Assembly (NCBI RefSeq): GCF_010470665.1
Contig: NZ_VOPZ01000002.1
Span: 113,056-177,055, forward strand
Origin: Desulfovibrio sp. JC022
GTDB taxonomy: Bacteria > Desulfobacterota > Desulfovibrionia > Desulfovibrionales > Desulfovibrionaceae
Length of the DNA: 64,000 nt
Direction: 5' to 3'
The notes beneath the pieces were generated by a model, which ran no database searches, had not been told where the DNA came from, and worked only from the letters and a program-made list of their open reading frames with translations. A program made the translations under genes and the position numbers. This document shows positions 44,926-54,151 of the stretch, piece by piece (position 1 is the stretch's first letter; each line of letters opens with the position of its first letter).

Positions 44926-46620
44926 CTAAACGAGCAGCATTTCGGTTAATGAAGCACCGGCGGGAACCATGGGATACACGTTCTCCTGCGGATCTACACG
45001 GACATCGATGATGGTGGGCTTTCCGTTGGAAAAAGCTTCCTTGAGCATCGGTTCGAGGTCTTTTTCTTCAGTAACCCTGTAACCGGCGGCTCCGTATGCT
45101 TCGGCAAGTTTTACGAAGTCCGGCTGGGCATCCATACAGGTTTCACTGTAGTTGCAATTGTAAAAAAGCTCCTGCCACTGGCGGACCATTCCGAGATAGC
45201 CGTTATTCAAGATAACAATTTTTACGGGAAGGTTGTTGCAGACAGCCGTCATCATTTCCTGAATATTCATCTGAATAGAACCGTCACCGGCAATATTCAC
45301 CACAAGCTTGTCCGGGAAGGCCATCTGAGCACCGATAGCTGCGGGAAAACCGAAGCCCATGGTTCCGAGACCACCTGATGAAAGGAATGATTTGGAGCGT
45401 TTAAACTTATAGAACTGTGCGGCCCACATCTGGTTCTGGCCCACTTCAGTAGCGACAATAGCTTCGCCTTTGCTTATTTCGTAGACTTTCTCCACGACAC
45501 GCTGAGGCTTGATGTAATCGGTATCGCTCTTTTTATAACGCAGAGGATGAGTTTCGGACCATTCCTGAACCTGTCTGACCCATACGGCGTGGGCAACTTC
45601 CCAGTCAATGGAATCAAGATTCGGTTCCATTTCACTCTTTAATGCAGACAGTGCGCTTTTACAGTCAGCGACCAGAGGCACGTGTACGGCTACGTTCTTC
45701 TGAATTGAAGTGGGGTCAATATCGATGTGAACAAGAGTGGCTTTAGGGGCAAATGTGCTGACCTTACCGGTAACACGGTCATCGAACCTCGCCCCGATTG
45801 CCAGGACGAGGTCCGCGTTATTTATTGCCATGTTTGCGGCGTAGGTGCCGTGCATTCCCAGCATCCCCAGCCAAAGGGGATCATCTCCGGGAAAGGCGCC
45901 CAGCCCCATAAGGGTAGCGGTCACCGGAATGTTCAGGCTCTTGGCGAGCCATGTCAATTCATCCTCAGCTCCAGAGCTGATAACCCCTCCGCCGGCATAA
46001 ATCAAGGGCCTTTCTGCGCCTTCGATCAATTTCGCGACTTTTTTAATCTGCCGCGCATGCGGTGTCAGATTCGGGTTATAGCTCCGTAGCGACACATCCT
46101 CAGGCCATTCGAACTCAAATTTCTGCTGCATAATATCTTTAGGCAGGTCAACCAGAACCGGGCCGGGACGTCCGGTGCGGGCCAGATAAAAGGCCTGTCG
46201 GACAGTGTAGGCAAGGTCTTTGATGTCCTTTACCAAGTAATTATGCTTCGTGCAGGGACGGGTGATTCCTACGATATCCACTTCCTGAAACGCATCGTTT
46301 CCGATCAGCGGAGTGGGAACCTGCCCGGTGAAAATAACCACCGGGATTGAATCCATGTACGCCGTTGCTATGCCGGTAACAGTGTTGGTCGCTCCGGGAC
46401 CTGATGTCACGAGGCAGACTCCTACATCGCCGGTGGCGCGTGCATAGCCGTCCGCAGCATGGATTGCACCCTGTTCGTGCCTTACAAGTATGTGCTTAAA
46501 CGGATAATTGGGCAATTCGTCGTAAATATCAATAACGGCTCCACCTGGGAATCCGAATACGACGTCCACACCCTCCTTTTTCAGACATTCAAGAAATATC
46601 TGAGCTCCGGTGAGCTCCAT
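44926..46620 (-). CDS. ilvB: Acetolactate synthase large subunit, 564 aa
   Basis: ThDP enzyme condensing two pyruvates, or pyruvate with 2-oxobutyrate. [15 protein letters not shown] and [19 protein letters not shown] give the catalytic Glu region, [20 protein letters not shown] the substrate-binding part, and [20 protein letters not shown] the ThDP-binding GDGS motif near the C-terminus. It starts 12 bases behind the ydcH-like gene. Confidence 0.97.
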   Translation of the reverse strand: MELTGAQIFLECLKKEGVDVVFGFPGGAVIDIYDELPNYPFKHILVRHEQGAIHAADGYARATGDVGVCLVTSGPGATNTVTGIATAYMDSIPVVIFTGQVPTPLIGNDAFQEVDIVGITRPCTKHNYLVKDIKDLAYTVRQAFYLARTGRPGPVLVDLPKDIMQQKFEFEWPEDVSLRSYNPNLTPHARQIKKVAKLIEGAERPLIYAGGGVISSGAEDELTWLAKSLNIPVTATLMGLGAFPGDDPLWLGMLGMHGTYAANMAINNADLVLAIGARFDDRVTGKVSTFAPKATLVHIDIDPTSIQKNVAVHVPLVADCKSALSALKSEMEPNLDSIDWEVAHAVWVRQVQEWSETHPLRYKKSDTDYIKPQRVVEKVYEISKGEAIVATEVGQNQMWAAQFYKFKRSKSFLSSGGLGTMGFGFPAAIGAQMAFPDKLVVNIAGDGSIQMNIQEMMTAVCNNLPVKIVILNNGYLGMVRQWQELFYNCNYSETCMDAQPDFVKLAEAYGAAGYRVTEEKDLEPMLKEAFSNGKPTIIDVRVDPQENVYPMVPAGASLTEMLLV

Positions 46621-46632
46621 GGCTACCCTCCC

Positions 46633-46851
46633 TTATTTATGCTTGTCGAGCAAAGCTTGCAGCTTTGTCTTTCCAGCGAGTTTTTTCTTTTTCAATTCTT
46701 TAACTTCCTGAGTCTCAGTTTCACTCAGGTAGCTCTTGGCTTCCATTTTATCGATGAGTTTCTTGTATTCGTTGTGCTGATTCCATAGAGCGTTAATTTC
46801 GCTGTCCTGGCCCACTAGCTGCTCGATCTGATCAATGTCTCTCTGTTCCAT
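46633..46851 (-). CDS. YdcH-family (DUF465) small protein, 72 aa
   Basis: Short helical hairpin. EINALWNQHNEYKKLIDKME, then LSETETQEVKELKKKKLAGK and a terminal KLQALLDKHK match the DUF465 pattern with its conserved L-K-K-x-K-L-x-x-K-D segment. Function unknown. It lies 12 bases ahead of ilvB, a conserved neighbour in this group. Confidence 0.85.
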   Translation of the reverse strand: MEQRDIDQIEQLVGQDSEINALWNQHNEYKKLIDKMEAKSYLSETETQEVKELKKKKLAGKTKLQALLDKHK

Positions 46852-46881
46852 TTGAAACTCCTTTTTGCAACGGTTTGCAAC

Positions 46882-47202
46882 TCAGGCGCGGGCAGGGATT
46901 ATCCCTTCCCAGCGCGGTTCAACATCGGACTCCACCAGTAAAACCTTTTTACGGTTGGTATGTCCTGATGCAATGGAAATATTTCTCTTTTTTAGACCCA
47001 AACGGGTCGCGACAAATAGGGCAAGAGCCTTGTTGGCTTTGTTATCCACAGCGGGCGCGTTTATACGCACGCGCACACTGTCCTGATACTCCCCGGTAAC
47101 ACCCTCATTCCTGGCACCGGGCTGCACCCATACGGAGACCCTCCACGAACCATGTCCGCAGGGTCTGATGTAAGAGGGGAGTTCAGTAATAACTTCGTTC
47201 AC
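46882..47202 (-). CDS. DUF167/YggU family protein, 106 aa
   Basis: Small alpha/beta protein: RVSVWVQPGARNEGVTGEYQ, then VRINAPAVDNKANKALALFV and KRNISIASGHTNRKKVLLV, the three conserved blocks of the UPF0235 family. The GTG start overlaps the stop of the divIVA-like gene (GTGA). Function unknown. Confidence 0.88.
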   Translation of the reverse strand: MNEVITELPSYIRPCGHGSWRVSVWVQPGARNEGVTGEYQDSVRVRINAPAVDNKANKALALFVATRLGLKKRNISIASGHTNRKKVLLVESDVEPRWEGIIPARA

Positions 47203-47702
47203 TTGGCTTTTTTGAAGAATTTAAGTTTGGATTCGATGGCTTCAACCTTCTCGACTTCGGGATCACCGATCTCCAAAGTTTTGAGATGAGATTCAAGCAG
47301 AGCCTTCAGCTCAACTTCAAAACGGGTTCTTTGCCGTTTCAACTCATTAATATCCTCATGGATCTGAGCCAGCCTGTTGTGGGCCTGCTGCAAAATCACC
47401 TCCGCCCTTGAATGGGCTTCGTTGATGATTAGCTCGGCCTCTTTTCTTGCAGTGGCTTTGAGATCGTCCACCATCTTCTGGGTGGTCATCAGGGTATCGC
47501 GCAGGGTTTCTTCACGCTGACGAAACTCGATGATGGTATTCTCTCTCCGGGAAACCATTTTCTGAAGCTGCTTTTTTTCATCAGCAGCGGTACCCAGAAC
47601 ATCCGCAAGTTCAACCATCAGCTGGTCCACTTCGCTCTTGGAGTACCCGAACAGGGATTTAGAGAACTTTTTATTAAGCAAGTCGATTTTTGAAAGACTC
47701 AT
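47199..47702 (-). CDS. DivIVA-domain protein, 167 aa
   Basis: The N-terminal DivIVA membrane-binding segment is IDLLNKKFSKSLFGYSKSEVDQLM, followed by long coiled coils (residues about 40-150). DivIVA proteins sense negative membrane curvature and help division-site or polar organisation. The ATG at 47702 was chosen for its GGAGG five bases upstream. It sits between yggT and DUF167, the same gene order as in many Gram-positive bacteria and in Desulfovibrio. Confidence 0.85.
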   Translation of the reverse strand: MSLSKIDLLNKKFSKSLFGYSKSEVDQLMVELADVLGTAADEKKQLQKMVSRRENTIIEFRQREETLRDTLMTTQKMVDDLKATARKEAELIINEAHSRAEVILQQAHNRLAQIHEDINELKRQRTRFEVELKALLESHLKTLEIGDPEVEKVEAIESKLKFFKKAK

Positions 47703-47716
47703 GCCCACCTCCGGCA

Positions 47717-48007
47717 TTACATACCATAAGCGAGTCTGGTGAGATTGCCCACCAGAGCTATGTCGATCATCTGGATAGCCAAAAGAACGACAATGGGTGA
47801 AAGATCAAATCCACCGATATTTACAAAGGGAAGATACTGGCGCACTTTGGCGAAAACAGGCTCTGTTACGCTGCGCAGAAATTTGACAATGGGATTGTAA
47901 GGATCAGGATTGACCCAAGTAATCAGGGCGGAAATGATAACCACCCACATATAGAGATTAAGAACAAGCGAAAGGACCTTCGCCACGGCAAGAATCACGT
48001 AATCCAT
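47717..48007 (-). CDS. YggT family membrane protein, 96 aa
   Basis: Two hydrophobic segments (about residues 3-28 and 66-88) flank the conserved loop ITWVNPDPYNPIVKFLRSVT and EPVFAKVRQYLP. YggT proteins are small inner-membrane proteins linked to division and osmotic stress. First gene of the operon leading to ilvBNC. Confidence 0.9.
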   Translation of the reverse strand: MDYVILAVAKVLSLVLNLYMWVVIISALITWVNPDPYNPIVKFLRSVTEPVFAKVRQYLPFVNIGGFDLSPIVVLLAIQMIDIALVGNLTRLAYGM

Positions 48008-48197
48008 TTAACATACTCCTAACGGGCTGGATCAGAAGCGGTGGCTTCCGATCTTGACTATAAATTGGCACAGCAGGATTCAAGAATCAACTGTTTTTCC
48101 AAATTTACCTGAATTCTATTAAATATAAGAACGCTGGTTGCAGGAGAAAGCAGGAAAATCAAGCCCTGAAGATTTCCCCCTGCCCTTTCGTACTGAT

Positions 48198-48908
48198 TTA
48201 AATAAACTTTTGCTGACCGCAACCGCAACCGGCCCAAACATCATTCCGGGCCTTTTCCAGCAGGTTACAAAGAGTCCAGTAACTATCCACATGAAAACGG
48301 GCATTGAGTGTCGGGCTGCGATAGGCCCAGAACTCAACTCCTGCACGCTCGGCGCAGCTTTCATCCACCCAGGTATCACCGATATAGACAACCTCTTCAG
48401 GTTTCATATTCCATTTATCGAGAATGTAGTGAACGCCTTCAGGGTGCGGCTTACTGTTGGGTAATGTGGTCGAAGTGACCATGGGCGAAAAAAAGCCCTC
48501 AATATCAAATTTTTGCAGAACCAACGGCAGAGTATCGGTACGGTTGGTATTGATACCCATACGAATATTGTGGGTTCTCAGCCATTCGAGCAAACGAGAT
48601 AATCCATCTTCAACCTGAATGTAGTTGATGCCTTCTTTCAGCAACGGATCGGAACAGAACTCAAAAGCCTGTTCATGAATCTCTTTGGGCAAGATTTGTT
48701 TTAATGATTCCGCATGGGTGTGGGCATGGACAAATTTCTCTTCATCAGCGGTCATGGGATCAAGATCAAATTTTTCTTTGAACTTGTTGTAGTACCACTT
48801 ATTGGATTCAAAGGAATTGATCAAGACCCCGTCGCAATCAAAAATTACACCTTTGATTTCCTTAACCACCTCGGGAGGTGTTACCGGGCTGATATGTATG
48901 GATTCCAT
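48198..48908 (-). CDS. HAD-superfamily hydrolase, 236 aa
   Basis: Beta-phosphoglucomutase-like branch. Motif I is FDCDGVLINSFES (Asp nucleophile near residue 24), motif II lies at GINTNRT, the motif III lysine at SKPHPEGV, and the motif IV acids in VYIGDTWVDESCA. The C-terminus ends in a Cys/Gly/Gln-rich GCGCGQQKF, unusual but harmless-looking. It is co-directional with the 264-residue protein gene 11 bases upstream. A phosphatase of unknown substrate. Confidence 0.88.
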   Translation of the reverse strand: MESIHISPVTPPEVVKEIKGVIFDCDGVLINSFESNKWYYNKFKEKFDLDPMTADEEKFVHAHTHAESLKQILPKEIHEQAFEFCSDPLLKEGINYIQVEDGLSRLLEWLRTHNIRMGINTNRTDTLPLVLQKFDIEGFFSPMVTSTTLPNSKPHPEGVHYILDKWNMKPEEVVYIGDTWVDESCAERAGVEFWAYRSPTLNARFHVDSYWTLCNLLEKARNDVWAGCGCGQQKFI

Positions 48909-48919
48909 ATAATTTCTCT

Positions 48920-49714
48920 CTACTTATCGTTTGCATTAAGGACAACGGTAAACTGCCGGTCAAGCCACGGCCTGTCTTCGGGCAGTCCGGAAAGATCCAG
49001 CAGCTTCCACGCCTTTTCGCGAAGCACCAGAGCCTTATCCGCTAGCAATCCTTCTTTTTCATAAAATTCTATATCACGGTCCCGCCAAAGAGAAACAGCA
49101 TCGACATCATCGGTGACCAGCACGGAATTTTCCGGCAGCAGCAGGGCAAATCCTTCAAGAACTTTCTTCCACGGCAACTGCAAATCACCACCGCCCATAC
49201 CGGGCAGATTAGCCATCAAACCGCCAAGAGCCATGGCTTTGCGATCATCCTCGCTATCAACATCCAGACCGAGGCTCTCCCCGAACCCGGCCCACTTGTC
49301 ATTCAAATTCTTTTCAAGAGATCCAAGCTCAAGGTGCTTTTCTTCGTAAGCATAACAAAGTGCCAGCACGACCTGATTCTGAATCCGTGCCTCTTCATCA
49401 CTTTTATCTTCTACGTCAGGGGCAATACGAGCTGCGAGCTCAGTATGAATAGCTGAAGTCCGCTCTCCGAACTGATCTTTGTCATTGGACTGAGGGTTGG
49501 CGATAAACTTGAACATATCACCAAGACTTTCACCGTAGCTGATAAAATCATCAACCATACGCTTGCAGGTCACGGGTTCTACAGGCAGGTTTTCCGGACG
49601 GTAAGCAGGAACTTCGCCTGCCGCTTCCCGGTCGATGCCCGGATCAAAAACCAAAGCACCCTCAACCTTTTCCTCGATCAGTTGCTCATGCATTTGCGGA
49701 AAATATATCAACAC
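48920..49714 (-). CDS. Conserved hypothetical protein, 264 aa
   Basis: Soluble, acidic and mostly helical, without signal peptide. RKAMALGGLMANLPGMGGGD near the middle and LPLWK-like strands follow. No catalytic motif is recognised. GTG start at 49714, with GGAG seven bases upstream. Probably co-transcribed with the cysteine-rich gene before it and the HAD gene after it. Confidence 0.7.
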   Translation of the reverse strand: MLIYFPQMHEQLIEEKVEGALVFDPGIDREAAGEVPAYRPENLPVEPVTCKRMVDDFISYGESLGDMFKFIANPQSNDKDQFGERTSAIHTELAARIAPDVEDKSDEEARIQNQVVLALCYAYEEKHLELGSLEKNLNDKWAGFGESLGLDVDSEDDRKAMALGGLMANLPGMGGGDLQLPWKKVLEGFALLLPENSVLVTDDVDAVSLWRDRDIEFYEKEGLLADKALVLREKAWKLLDLSGLPEDRPWLDRQFTVVLNANDK

Positions 49715-49740
49715 AGCAGGACTCCTTTTTATCTAAATTT

Positions 49741-50109
49741 CTATTCCTTACGCGGCTTGAAACGGCTGCACACGCCATCACATTCCGGCAATTCGAACAG
49801 GCAGACTCGGTCATGTATCGCTGCACAAAAACCACCGTCCTCTTCCTCGCACGGAAACATCTTGCGACACACCACTGTGGATTTCAAGTGTTCTTCTATT
49901 CTTTGTTCCCAGAGATCGCCGAAAGCCTTTGCATCAAGATTGAAATTTTCAGCCTGCAACAAAAGCTTATCGTACTCACCTTCCAGATCAATCATGACCT
50001 TGCAGCGGTACTGCCGATTATATCCGGGATTAAGATTCTCCTCAAAGAGACACCTTCCATTCTTATATAACCGGCACATGTGCCCCGGCATTCTAGTCAC
50101 TTTAGCCAA
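49741..50109 (-). CDS. Cysteine-rich conserved protein, 122 aa
   Basis: Nine cysteines, grouped as MCRLYKNGRC at the N-terminus, YRCKVM, VVCRKMFPC in the middle and GFCAAIHDRVC with ECDGVC near the C-terminus. The spacing would allow binding of zinc or an iron-sulfur cluster. No family is recognised. It heads the small minus-strand run with the 264-residue protein and the HAD hydrolase. Confidence 0.7.
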   Translation of the reverse strand: MAKVTRMPGHMCRLYKNGRCLFEENLNPGYNRQYRCKVMIDLEGEYDKLLLQAENFNLDAKAFGDLWEQRIEEHLKSTVVCRKMFPCEEEDGGFCAAIHDRVCLFELPECDGVCSRFKPRKE

Positions 50110-50245
50110 ACAATTTACCTCCGGGAAACCCCGGCCAGCGGCCTGAAACTGTTAAACATTCAAAGGAAGAATTATGTACGCATCGCTATTTTGTAAAGAT
50201 CAAAAATATAAATTTTCCGTGTCGTTCCGAGATAAGAAGACATTC

Positions 50246-50274
50246 TTGACCTAAGAGCAAGGCCCGTGTAAAAG
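50246..50274 (+). promoter_or_regulatory. Sigma-70-type promoter of tatA
   Basis: TTGACC at 50246-50251, 17-base spacer, TAAAAG at 50269-50274, about 30 bases before the tatA ATG. Confidence 0.6.
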
Positions 50275-50304
50275 TTCATTACTATCTAGCATTGGAGGAT
50301 TAAA

Positions 50305-50490
50305 ATGTTCGGTTTAGGTATAACAGAGATTCTTTTAATTTTGGGTATCATCATCCTGATTTTCGGAGCTAAAAAACTTCCTGAAGTAGGAAGTGGACTG
50401 GGCCGCGCAATTCAGAATTTTAAAAAGGCAAGCAGCGAATCTGATGAAATTGATGTAACACCGTCAAAGGACAAAGATAAAGAAGCATAG
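50305..50490 (+). CDS. tatA: TatA/E-type twin-arginine translocase subunit, 61 aa
   Basis: [20 protein letters not shown] is the single TM helix, followed by the amphipathic [20 protein letters not shown] with the conserved Phe-Gly hinge, and a charged tail. It forms the pore of the Tat system, which exports folded cofactor proteins such as hydrogenases and dehydrogenases. Monocistronic, with its own promoter and terminator; tatC is not in the window. Confidence 0.95.
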   Translation: MFGLGITEILLILGIIILIFGAKKLPEVGSGLGRAIQNFKKASSESDEIDVTPSKDKDKEA

Positions 50491-50539
50491 ACTTCTTCAA
50501 AAACTTGCTTGATTTTTTGTAGGTACATACCTGCAAGAT

Positions 50540-50568
50540 CCCCGGTTTGCTTTGCGATCCGGGGTTTT
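50540..50568 (+). terminator. Terminator after tatA
   Basis: CCCCGG-N13-CCGGGG followed by TTTTATT. Confidence 0.75.
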
Positions 50569-50569
50569 A

Positions 50570-51142
50570 TTATGCCCCTTTCTCCACTTCGTCTGCAAAC
50601 ATGAGCAGCCCCCGCCTGAGATAAATGGCACCGGAAATAAAAGTGAAGACAGCGGTAACAATCTCCAGCCACGGACGCATAAAGCTCACATCCAGCCTGA
50701 AGGCCAGCCCGGAAAGTACGGAAAAGATAACCAGCAGTTGCAGCGCAGTAGTAATCTTACTGGTCCAAAGGGGATCAATCCTCTTCTCCACTTCCACTCC
50801 ATAAAATTTAAGCAGAAACAGACCGCCGACAATAATCAGATCACGGGAAACGGCAAGGACAGTCAGCCAGACAGGAACTACTCCCTGTGCAGAAAGACAG
50901 ATAAAGGAAGTTACCAGCAGGATTTTATCAGCAAGGGGATCAATCATGGCCCCGAACTCAGTGCGCTGTTTCATTACCCGGGCCAGAAAACCGTCCAGAC
51001 CATCTGAAATCCCGGCAACCATGAACAACAGCCATGCCGCAAGGAAATTGCTGTCGAGATATGCAATCACAAATCCCGGAGTCAGCAATATCCTGAAGAT
51101 GGTTATGAGATTGGGTATGGTCCAGATTCTCCGGCTCGGCAC
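50570..51142 (-). CDS. pgsA: CDP-alcohol phosphatidyltransferase (PgsA-like), 190 aa
   Basis: The family motif D-G-x2-A-R-x8-G-x3-D-x3-D is complete in SDGLDGFLARVMKQRTEFGA with DPLAD, near residues 47-73. Several membrane spans follow. The N-terminal IPNLITIFRILLTPGFV is typical of phosphatidylglycerophosphate synthase, which makes the precursor of phosphatidylglycerol. The GTG at 51142 was chosen because AAGGAAGG lies just upstream. Last gene of a long minus-strand operon starting at 56811. Confidence 0.85.
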   Translation of the reverse strand: MPSRRIWTIPNLITIFRILLTPGFVIAYLDSNFLAAWLLFMVAGISDGLDGFLARVMKQRTEFGAMIDPLADKILLVTSFICLSAQGVVPVWLTVLAVSRDLIIVGGLFLLKFYGVEVEKRIDPLWTSKITTALQLLVIFSVLSGLAFRLDVSFMRPWLEIVTAVFTFISGAIYLRRGLLMFADEVEKGA

Positions 51143-51152
51143 GGTCCTTCCT

Positions 51153-52112
51153 TTATTCTTTAGCCTCCTCAAGTCCCTCCAGGCTGAAGTTCAGCCCGCG
51201 GGGAGGCAGGTAATCATTGAGGTAGCCACGAAGCACCCACTGGTCCGAGACTTCAAGGGACCAGCTTGCTGAAACAGCAGTAGGCTTCATTTCAACATCA
51301 AGCAGGTTCACTTCCTGTACTGCGGAATCCCATGATTTGAGTTTACGCCCGAATTCGCGAACCCCATCGGGATTGAACCAGCCGCTGACAACCAGCACGG
51401 CCTTGGGATTCATGAGGGCTTCAATATTCTCGGAACCGAAATATTTTCCCCAGAGTTCACGCCAGACCCGTTCCATGCTGCTACCTGAAGCAAACCACTT
51501 TCCACGGGAAGATTGCAGATCACCGGACCAGCGTTTTTTGGAAGCATGTCGAACAGACAGCACCGCCGCAGTACCGTTGGTATCAGCTATAGTAGCGTTG
51601 CTCAGCCCGTAAAGAGCGATCAACTCGTTGATTTGCTCATTCTGCTTTAATTGACGATCTTCATTGAGAGTATACTTTTCATTGGAAACATTAATTTGCG
51701 CAGGAACTTCAGCAGCTGAAAACAGTCCCATCTTTTTCATAGCCGAGCGAAGACTCTTACGATTCACACTGACATTGATGGAAACGGAAACACCATCTTC
51801 AGCCAGCTTGACGTTCATGTCCTTGTAGCCGTTGATGTACTCTTCATAATATTTACCGAAAGCCTTTTTCACAGCCTCAGTCCTTTCAGCGGACATGGTT
51901 CCGGGAAGCATACGTGAAGCCTCGGCGAACAGAGCCTGCGCAAAAGCTTCAGTAACCGCTTCCTGACGCAAGGTGCGCTGCGGCACTTCCTTTTCAGGAT
52001 CAACAGGTTTGAAGATCTGCACCTTCACCGCATAGGCAGGCAGGGCGGAAAATAGCAGCACAACAACGCAGGCGGCTAAAACAAACGGCTTTATCTTATC
52101 TGAAAAATTCAA
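51153..52112 (-). CDS. Exported FlgT-like protein, 319 aa
   Basis: A signal peptide (about residues 9-28, ending AYA-VK) precedes a domain with LRQEAVTEAFAQALFAEASR and MNVKLAEDGVSVSINVSVNR, the helix-plus-strand plan also seen in the FlgT-like protein at 33764. The rest is alpha/beta with LNPKAVLVVSGWF-like strands. The TTG at 52112 is the likely start: GGAG lies eight bases upstream, and the longer reading runs through the upstream gene. It is encoded between the paralogue of the LPP20-like protein and pgsA. Confidence 0.7.
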   Translation of the reverse strand: MNFSDKIKPFVLAACVVVLLFSALPAYAVKVQIFKPVDPEKEVPQRTLRQEAVTEAFAQALFAEASRMLPGTMSAERTEAVKKAFGKYYEEYINGYKDMNVKLAEDGVSVSINVSVNRKSLRSAMKKMGLFSAAEVPAQINVSNEKYTLNEDRQLKQNEQINELIALYGLSNATIADTNGTAAVLSVRHASKKRWSGDLQSSRGKWFASGSSMERVWRELWGKYFGSENIEALMNPKAVLVVSGWFNPDGVREFGRKLKSWDSAVQEVNLLDVEMKPTAVSASWSLEVSDQWVLRGYLNDYLPPRGLNFSLEGLEEAKE

Positions 52113-52131
52113 CTTTATCGCTCCGGTAAAT

Positions 52132-53175
52132 TTATCGCTGTTGATTCTGAACTGCGGGATTTCCATCCAAAGAATCTTCCTGAATATCACTTTCCCCTGC
52201 TGTCGCCGGAGATTCATGCGGCTGTTCCGTATCAGTAGATTCATCAACGTCACCAGCTTTAACGCCCGCATGAGGATCATCCACAAGAATGACCACAGCA
52301 CAATTCTCGCTTACAATTTTGCGCTTAAGAACGGCCCTGACCTTGGCTGCATCATCAAGGGAAAGCACAAAATTACTCCGGGAAGGACCATGAGTATTGA
52401 GGGCTTTAATGGTCAAAGGGAAATTTCCAACCCGCGAACGCAGGTTCTCGGATTTATCATCAACCATGTAGGTCACAAGTCCGCGTTTAAGAACTGATTC
52501 TCTGCTGACCGCGAAAGGACCGTACACGCCAACTCCCCTGCCATCATAAATAAGGGGAAGCAACACAGGCTTGCAGTTGAGTCCTCTGGCATCGATAATC
52601 ACACCGCTGTATACTGTGCTATCAATATAGCCGTTTTCCTCGCTTTCAAGGGCTTGTAACTCAGCTCCGGCCTCGCCGCGCTCACCGGAAATGGTCGGCG
52701 GAATTCCGGTCTGAAAGGAAAGTGTCGGCGGAATAATGATGGAAGAAAGACCGTTACGCAAATTCAGGGAAGAAGTAACTACCACAGTCCCGTTTACGTC
52801 CACAGCGGTATCAAGCAATGAATTCTGCACGTATCCGCGCAGGGAATTCAAGGCCTTAAGATCATTTTTAATAATGGAAGAAACTTTACGACGGCTGTCC
52901 AGCGGCAGCGAAAGGACCTCATCCAGCAATCCCTTGCGGGATTCAACCCCGCCCTGTCTTACAGCAAGAGCCTTACTGCGCACCGGGTCAATGCTGTCCG
53001 GCATGAGCTTGATTTCTGAAGCTGCGGAAATAAATCCATCACCCCAATTAACTATGGTTCCATCGGATTTTTCAACCAACCCGCCGAAGCCGTTACCATT
53101 ATCTGCTGTCTGCGCGGACGCAAAAGAAACCGTAACCAGCAGAACAAGTAAATTGAAAAGTATATATTTTTTCAT
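52132..53175 (-). CDS. Exported LPP20-related protein, 347 aa
   Basis: A signal peptide (residues 1-21, ending ASA-QT) is followed by an LPP20/FlgO-type region (about 25-150, SIDPVRSKALAVRQGG). The C-terminal domain is GVIIDARGLNCKPVLLPLIY, YGPFAVSRESVLKRGLVTYM and a later VLSLDDAAKVRAVLKRKIV. That domain aligns by eye with the one ending the 328-residue protein at 31432 (GIIVDVRDFDFKPALVNRIL). The C-terminus is an acidic low-complexity tail. It lies 56 bases behind miaA. Confidence 0.75.
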   Translation of the reverse strand: MKKYILFNLLVLLVTVSFASAQTADNGNGFGGLVEKSDGTIVNWGDGFISAASEIKLMPDSIDPVRSKALAVRQGGVESRKGLLDEVLSLPLDSRRKVSSIIKNDLKALNSLRGYVQNSLLDTAVDVNGTVVVTSSLNLRNGLSSIIIPPTLSFQTGIPPTISGERGEAGAELQALESEENGYIDSTVYSGVIIDARGLNCKPVLLPLIYDGRGVGVYGPFAVSRESVLKRGLVTYMVDDKSENLRSRVGNFPLTIKALNTHGPSRSNFVLSLDDAAKVRAVLKRKIVSENCAVVILVDDPHAGVKAGDVDESTDTEQPHESPATAGESDIQEDSLDGNPAVQNQQR

Positions 53176-53230
53176 ATGTATTCCGTTTTAGCGTAATTAT
53201 CTGTTCTGGGATTACTTACCCTTCCCGGAC

Positions 53231-54148
53231 TCAATCCGCAAGCCACTGCGCGACATATTCAACAGCCTTGTCATGCTCGTCGGGCGCGAACCAGTGGATA
53301 TCCTGCTCCCGCTTAAACCATGTGAGCTGCCGTTTGGCATAGGCGCGGGTATTCTTTGCCCAGAGCCGGACAGTTTCATCCATATCGATCTCACCCTTAA
53401 TAAAACGCATAAGCTCAATACAGCCGATGCCGGTCCAGCCGGGCGCATTTTCATCCGGGCACCTTTCCCACGCCCTGCGTGCTTCATCCACTGCTCCGGC
53501 CTCCAGCATCTTTTCAATGCGAAACTTAAGCAGCGGAGTCAACTCCTCAAGATCGACCTTGATGCCGATCTTCAAAAAATTATACGGAGAAGGCGGAACT
53601 TCGCGATTATGCCACCAGCTAAAAGGCTTGCCTGTGGCCTCGTATACCTCAAGAGCACGGGCATTGCGCTGGCGATTGTTAGGATGGGTGCGCTTGCAAT
53701 ATTCCGGGTCAACCTTCTCAAGCTCGGCATAGAGTGCCGGGCCGCCCTCTTCTTCTGCCCGCTTACGAATGCGTTCCCGAATCTCATCCGGGATATCAGG
53801 AATCGGGGCAAGACCGGAAGTCAGACTTTGCAGATACATACCCGTTCCGCCGACAAGCACCGGCAACTCATCAACAGCGGCAACATCAATGCGTTCCTTG
53901 GCAAGATCGACAAATCCGGCAGCATGAATGGTCTCGGTGGTGGGCAGAAAGCCATACAGCTCGTGCGGACATACCGCCCTTTCTTCCGGGCTGGGCTGAG
54001 CGGTAATCACCGGGAAATCAGTGTAGACCTGCCGGGAATCAAAATTAATCACCCGCACCGGAAATTTCCGGGCCATGCCAAGTGAAGTGGCGGTCTTCCC
54101 GGCTCCAGTAGGACCGAGGATGCATACTACGGGTCTGAGCTTTTCCAT
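53231..54148 (-). CDS. miaA: tRNA dimethylallyltransferase MiaA, 305 aa
   Basis: P-loop GPTGAGKTATSLGMARKF (residues 13-30), NFDSRQVYTDFPVITAQPS and PVLVGGTGMYLQSLTSGLAP are family hallmarks; later GIGCIELMRFIKG and AKRQLTWFKRE occur near the C-terminus. The enzyme puts a dimethylallyl group on A37 of tRNAs reading UNN codons. It starts three bases behind the coaD stop. Confidence 0.96.
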   Translation of the reverse strand: MEKLRPVVCILGPTGAGKTATSLGMARKFPVRVINFDSRQVYTDFPVITAQPSPEERAVCPHELYGFLPTTETIHAAGFVDLAKERIDVAAVDELPVLVGGTGMYLQSLTSGLAPIPDIPDEIRERIRKRAEEEGGPALYAELEKVDPEYCKRTHPNNRQRNARALEVYEATGKPFSWWHNREVPPSPYNFLKIGIKVDLEELTPLLKFRIEKMLEAGAVDEARRAWERCPDENAPGWTGIGCIELMRFIKGEIDMDETVRLWAKNTRAYAKRQLTWFKREQDIHWFAPDEHDKAVEYVAQWLAD

Positions 54149-54151
54149 TGT

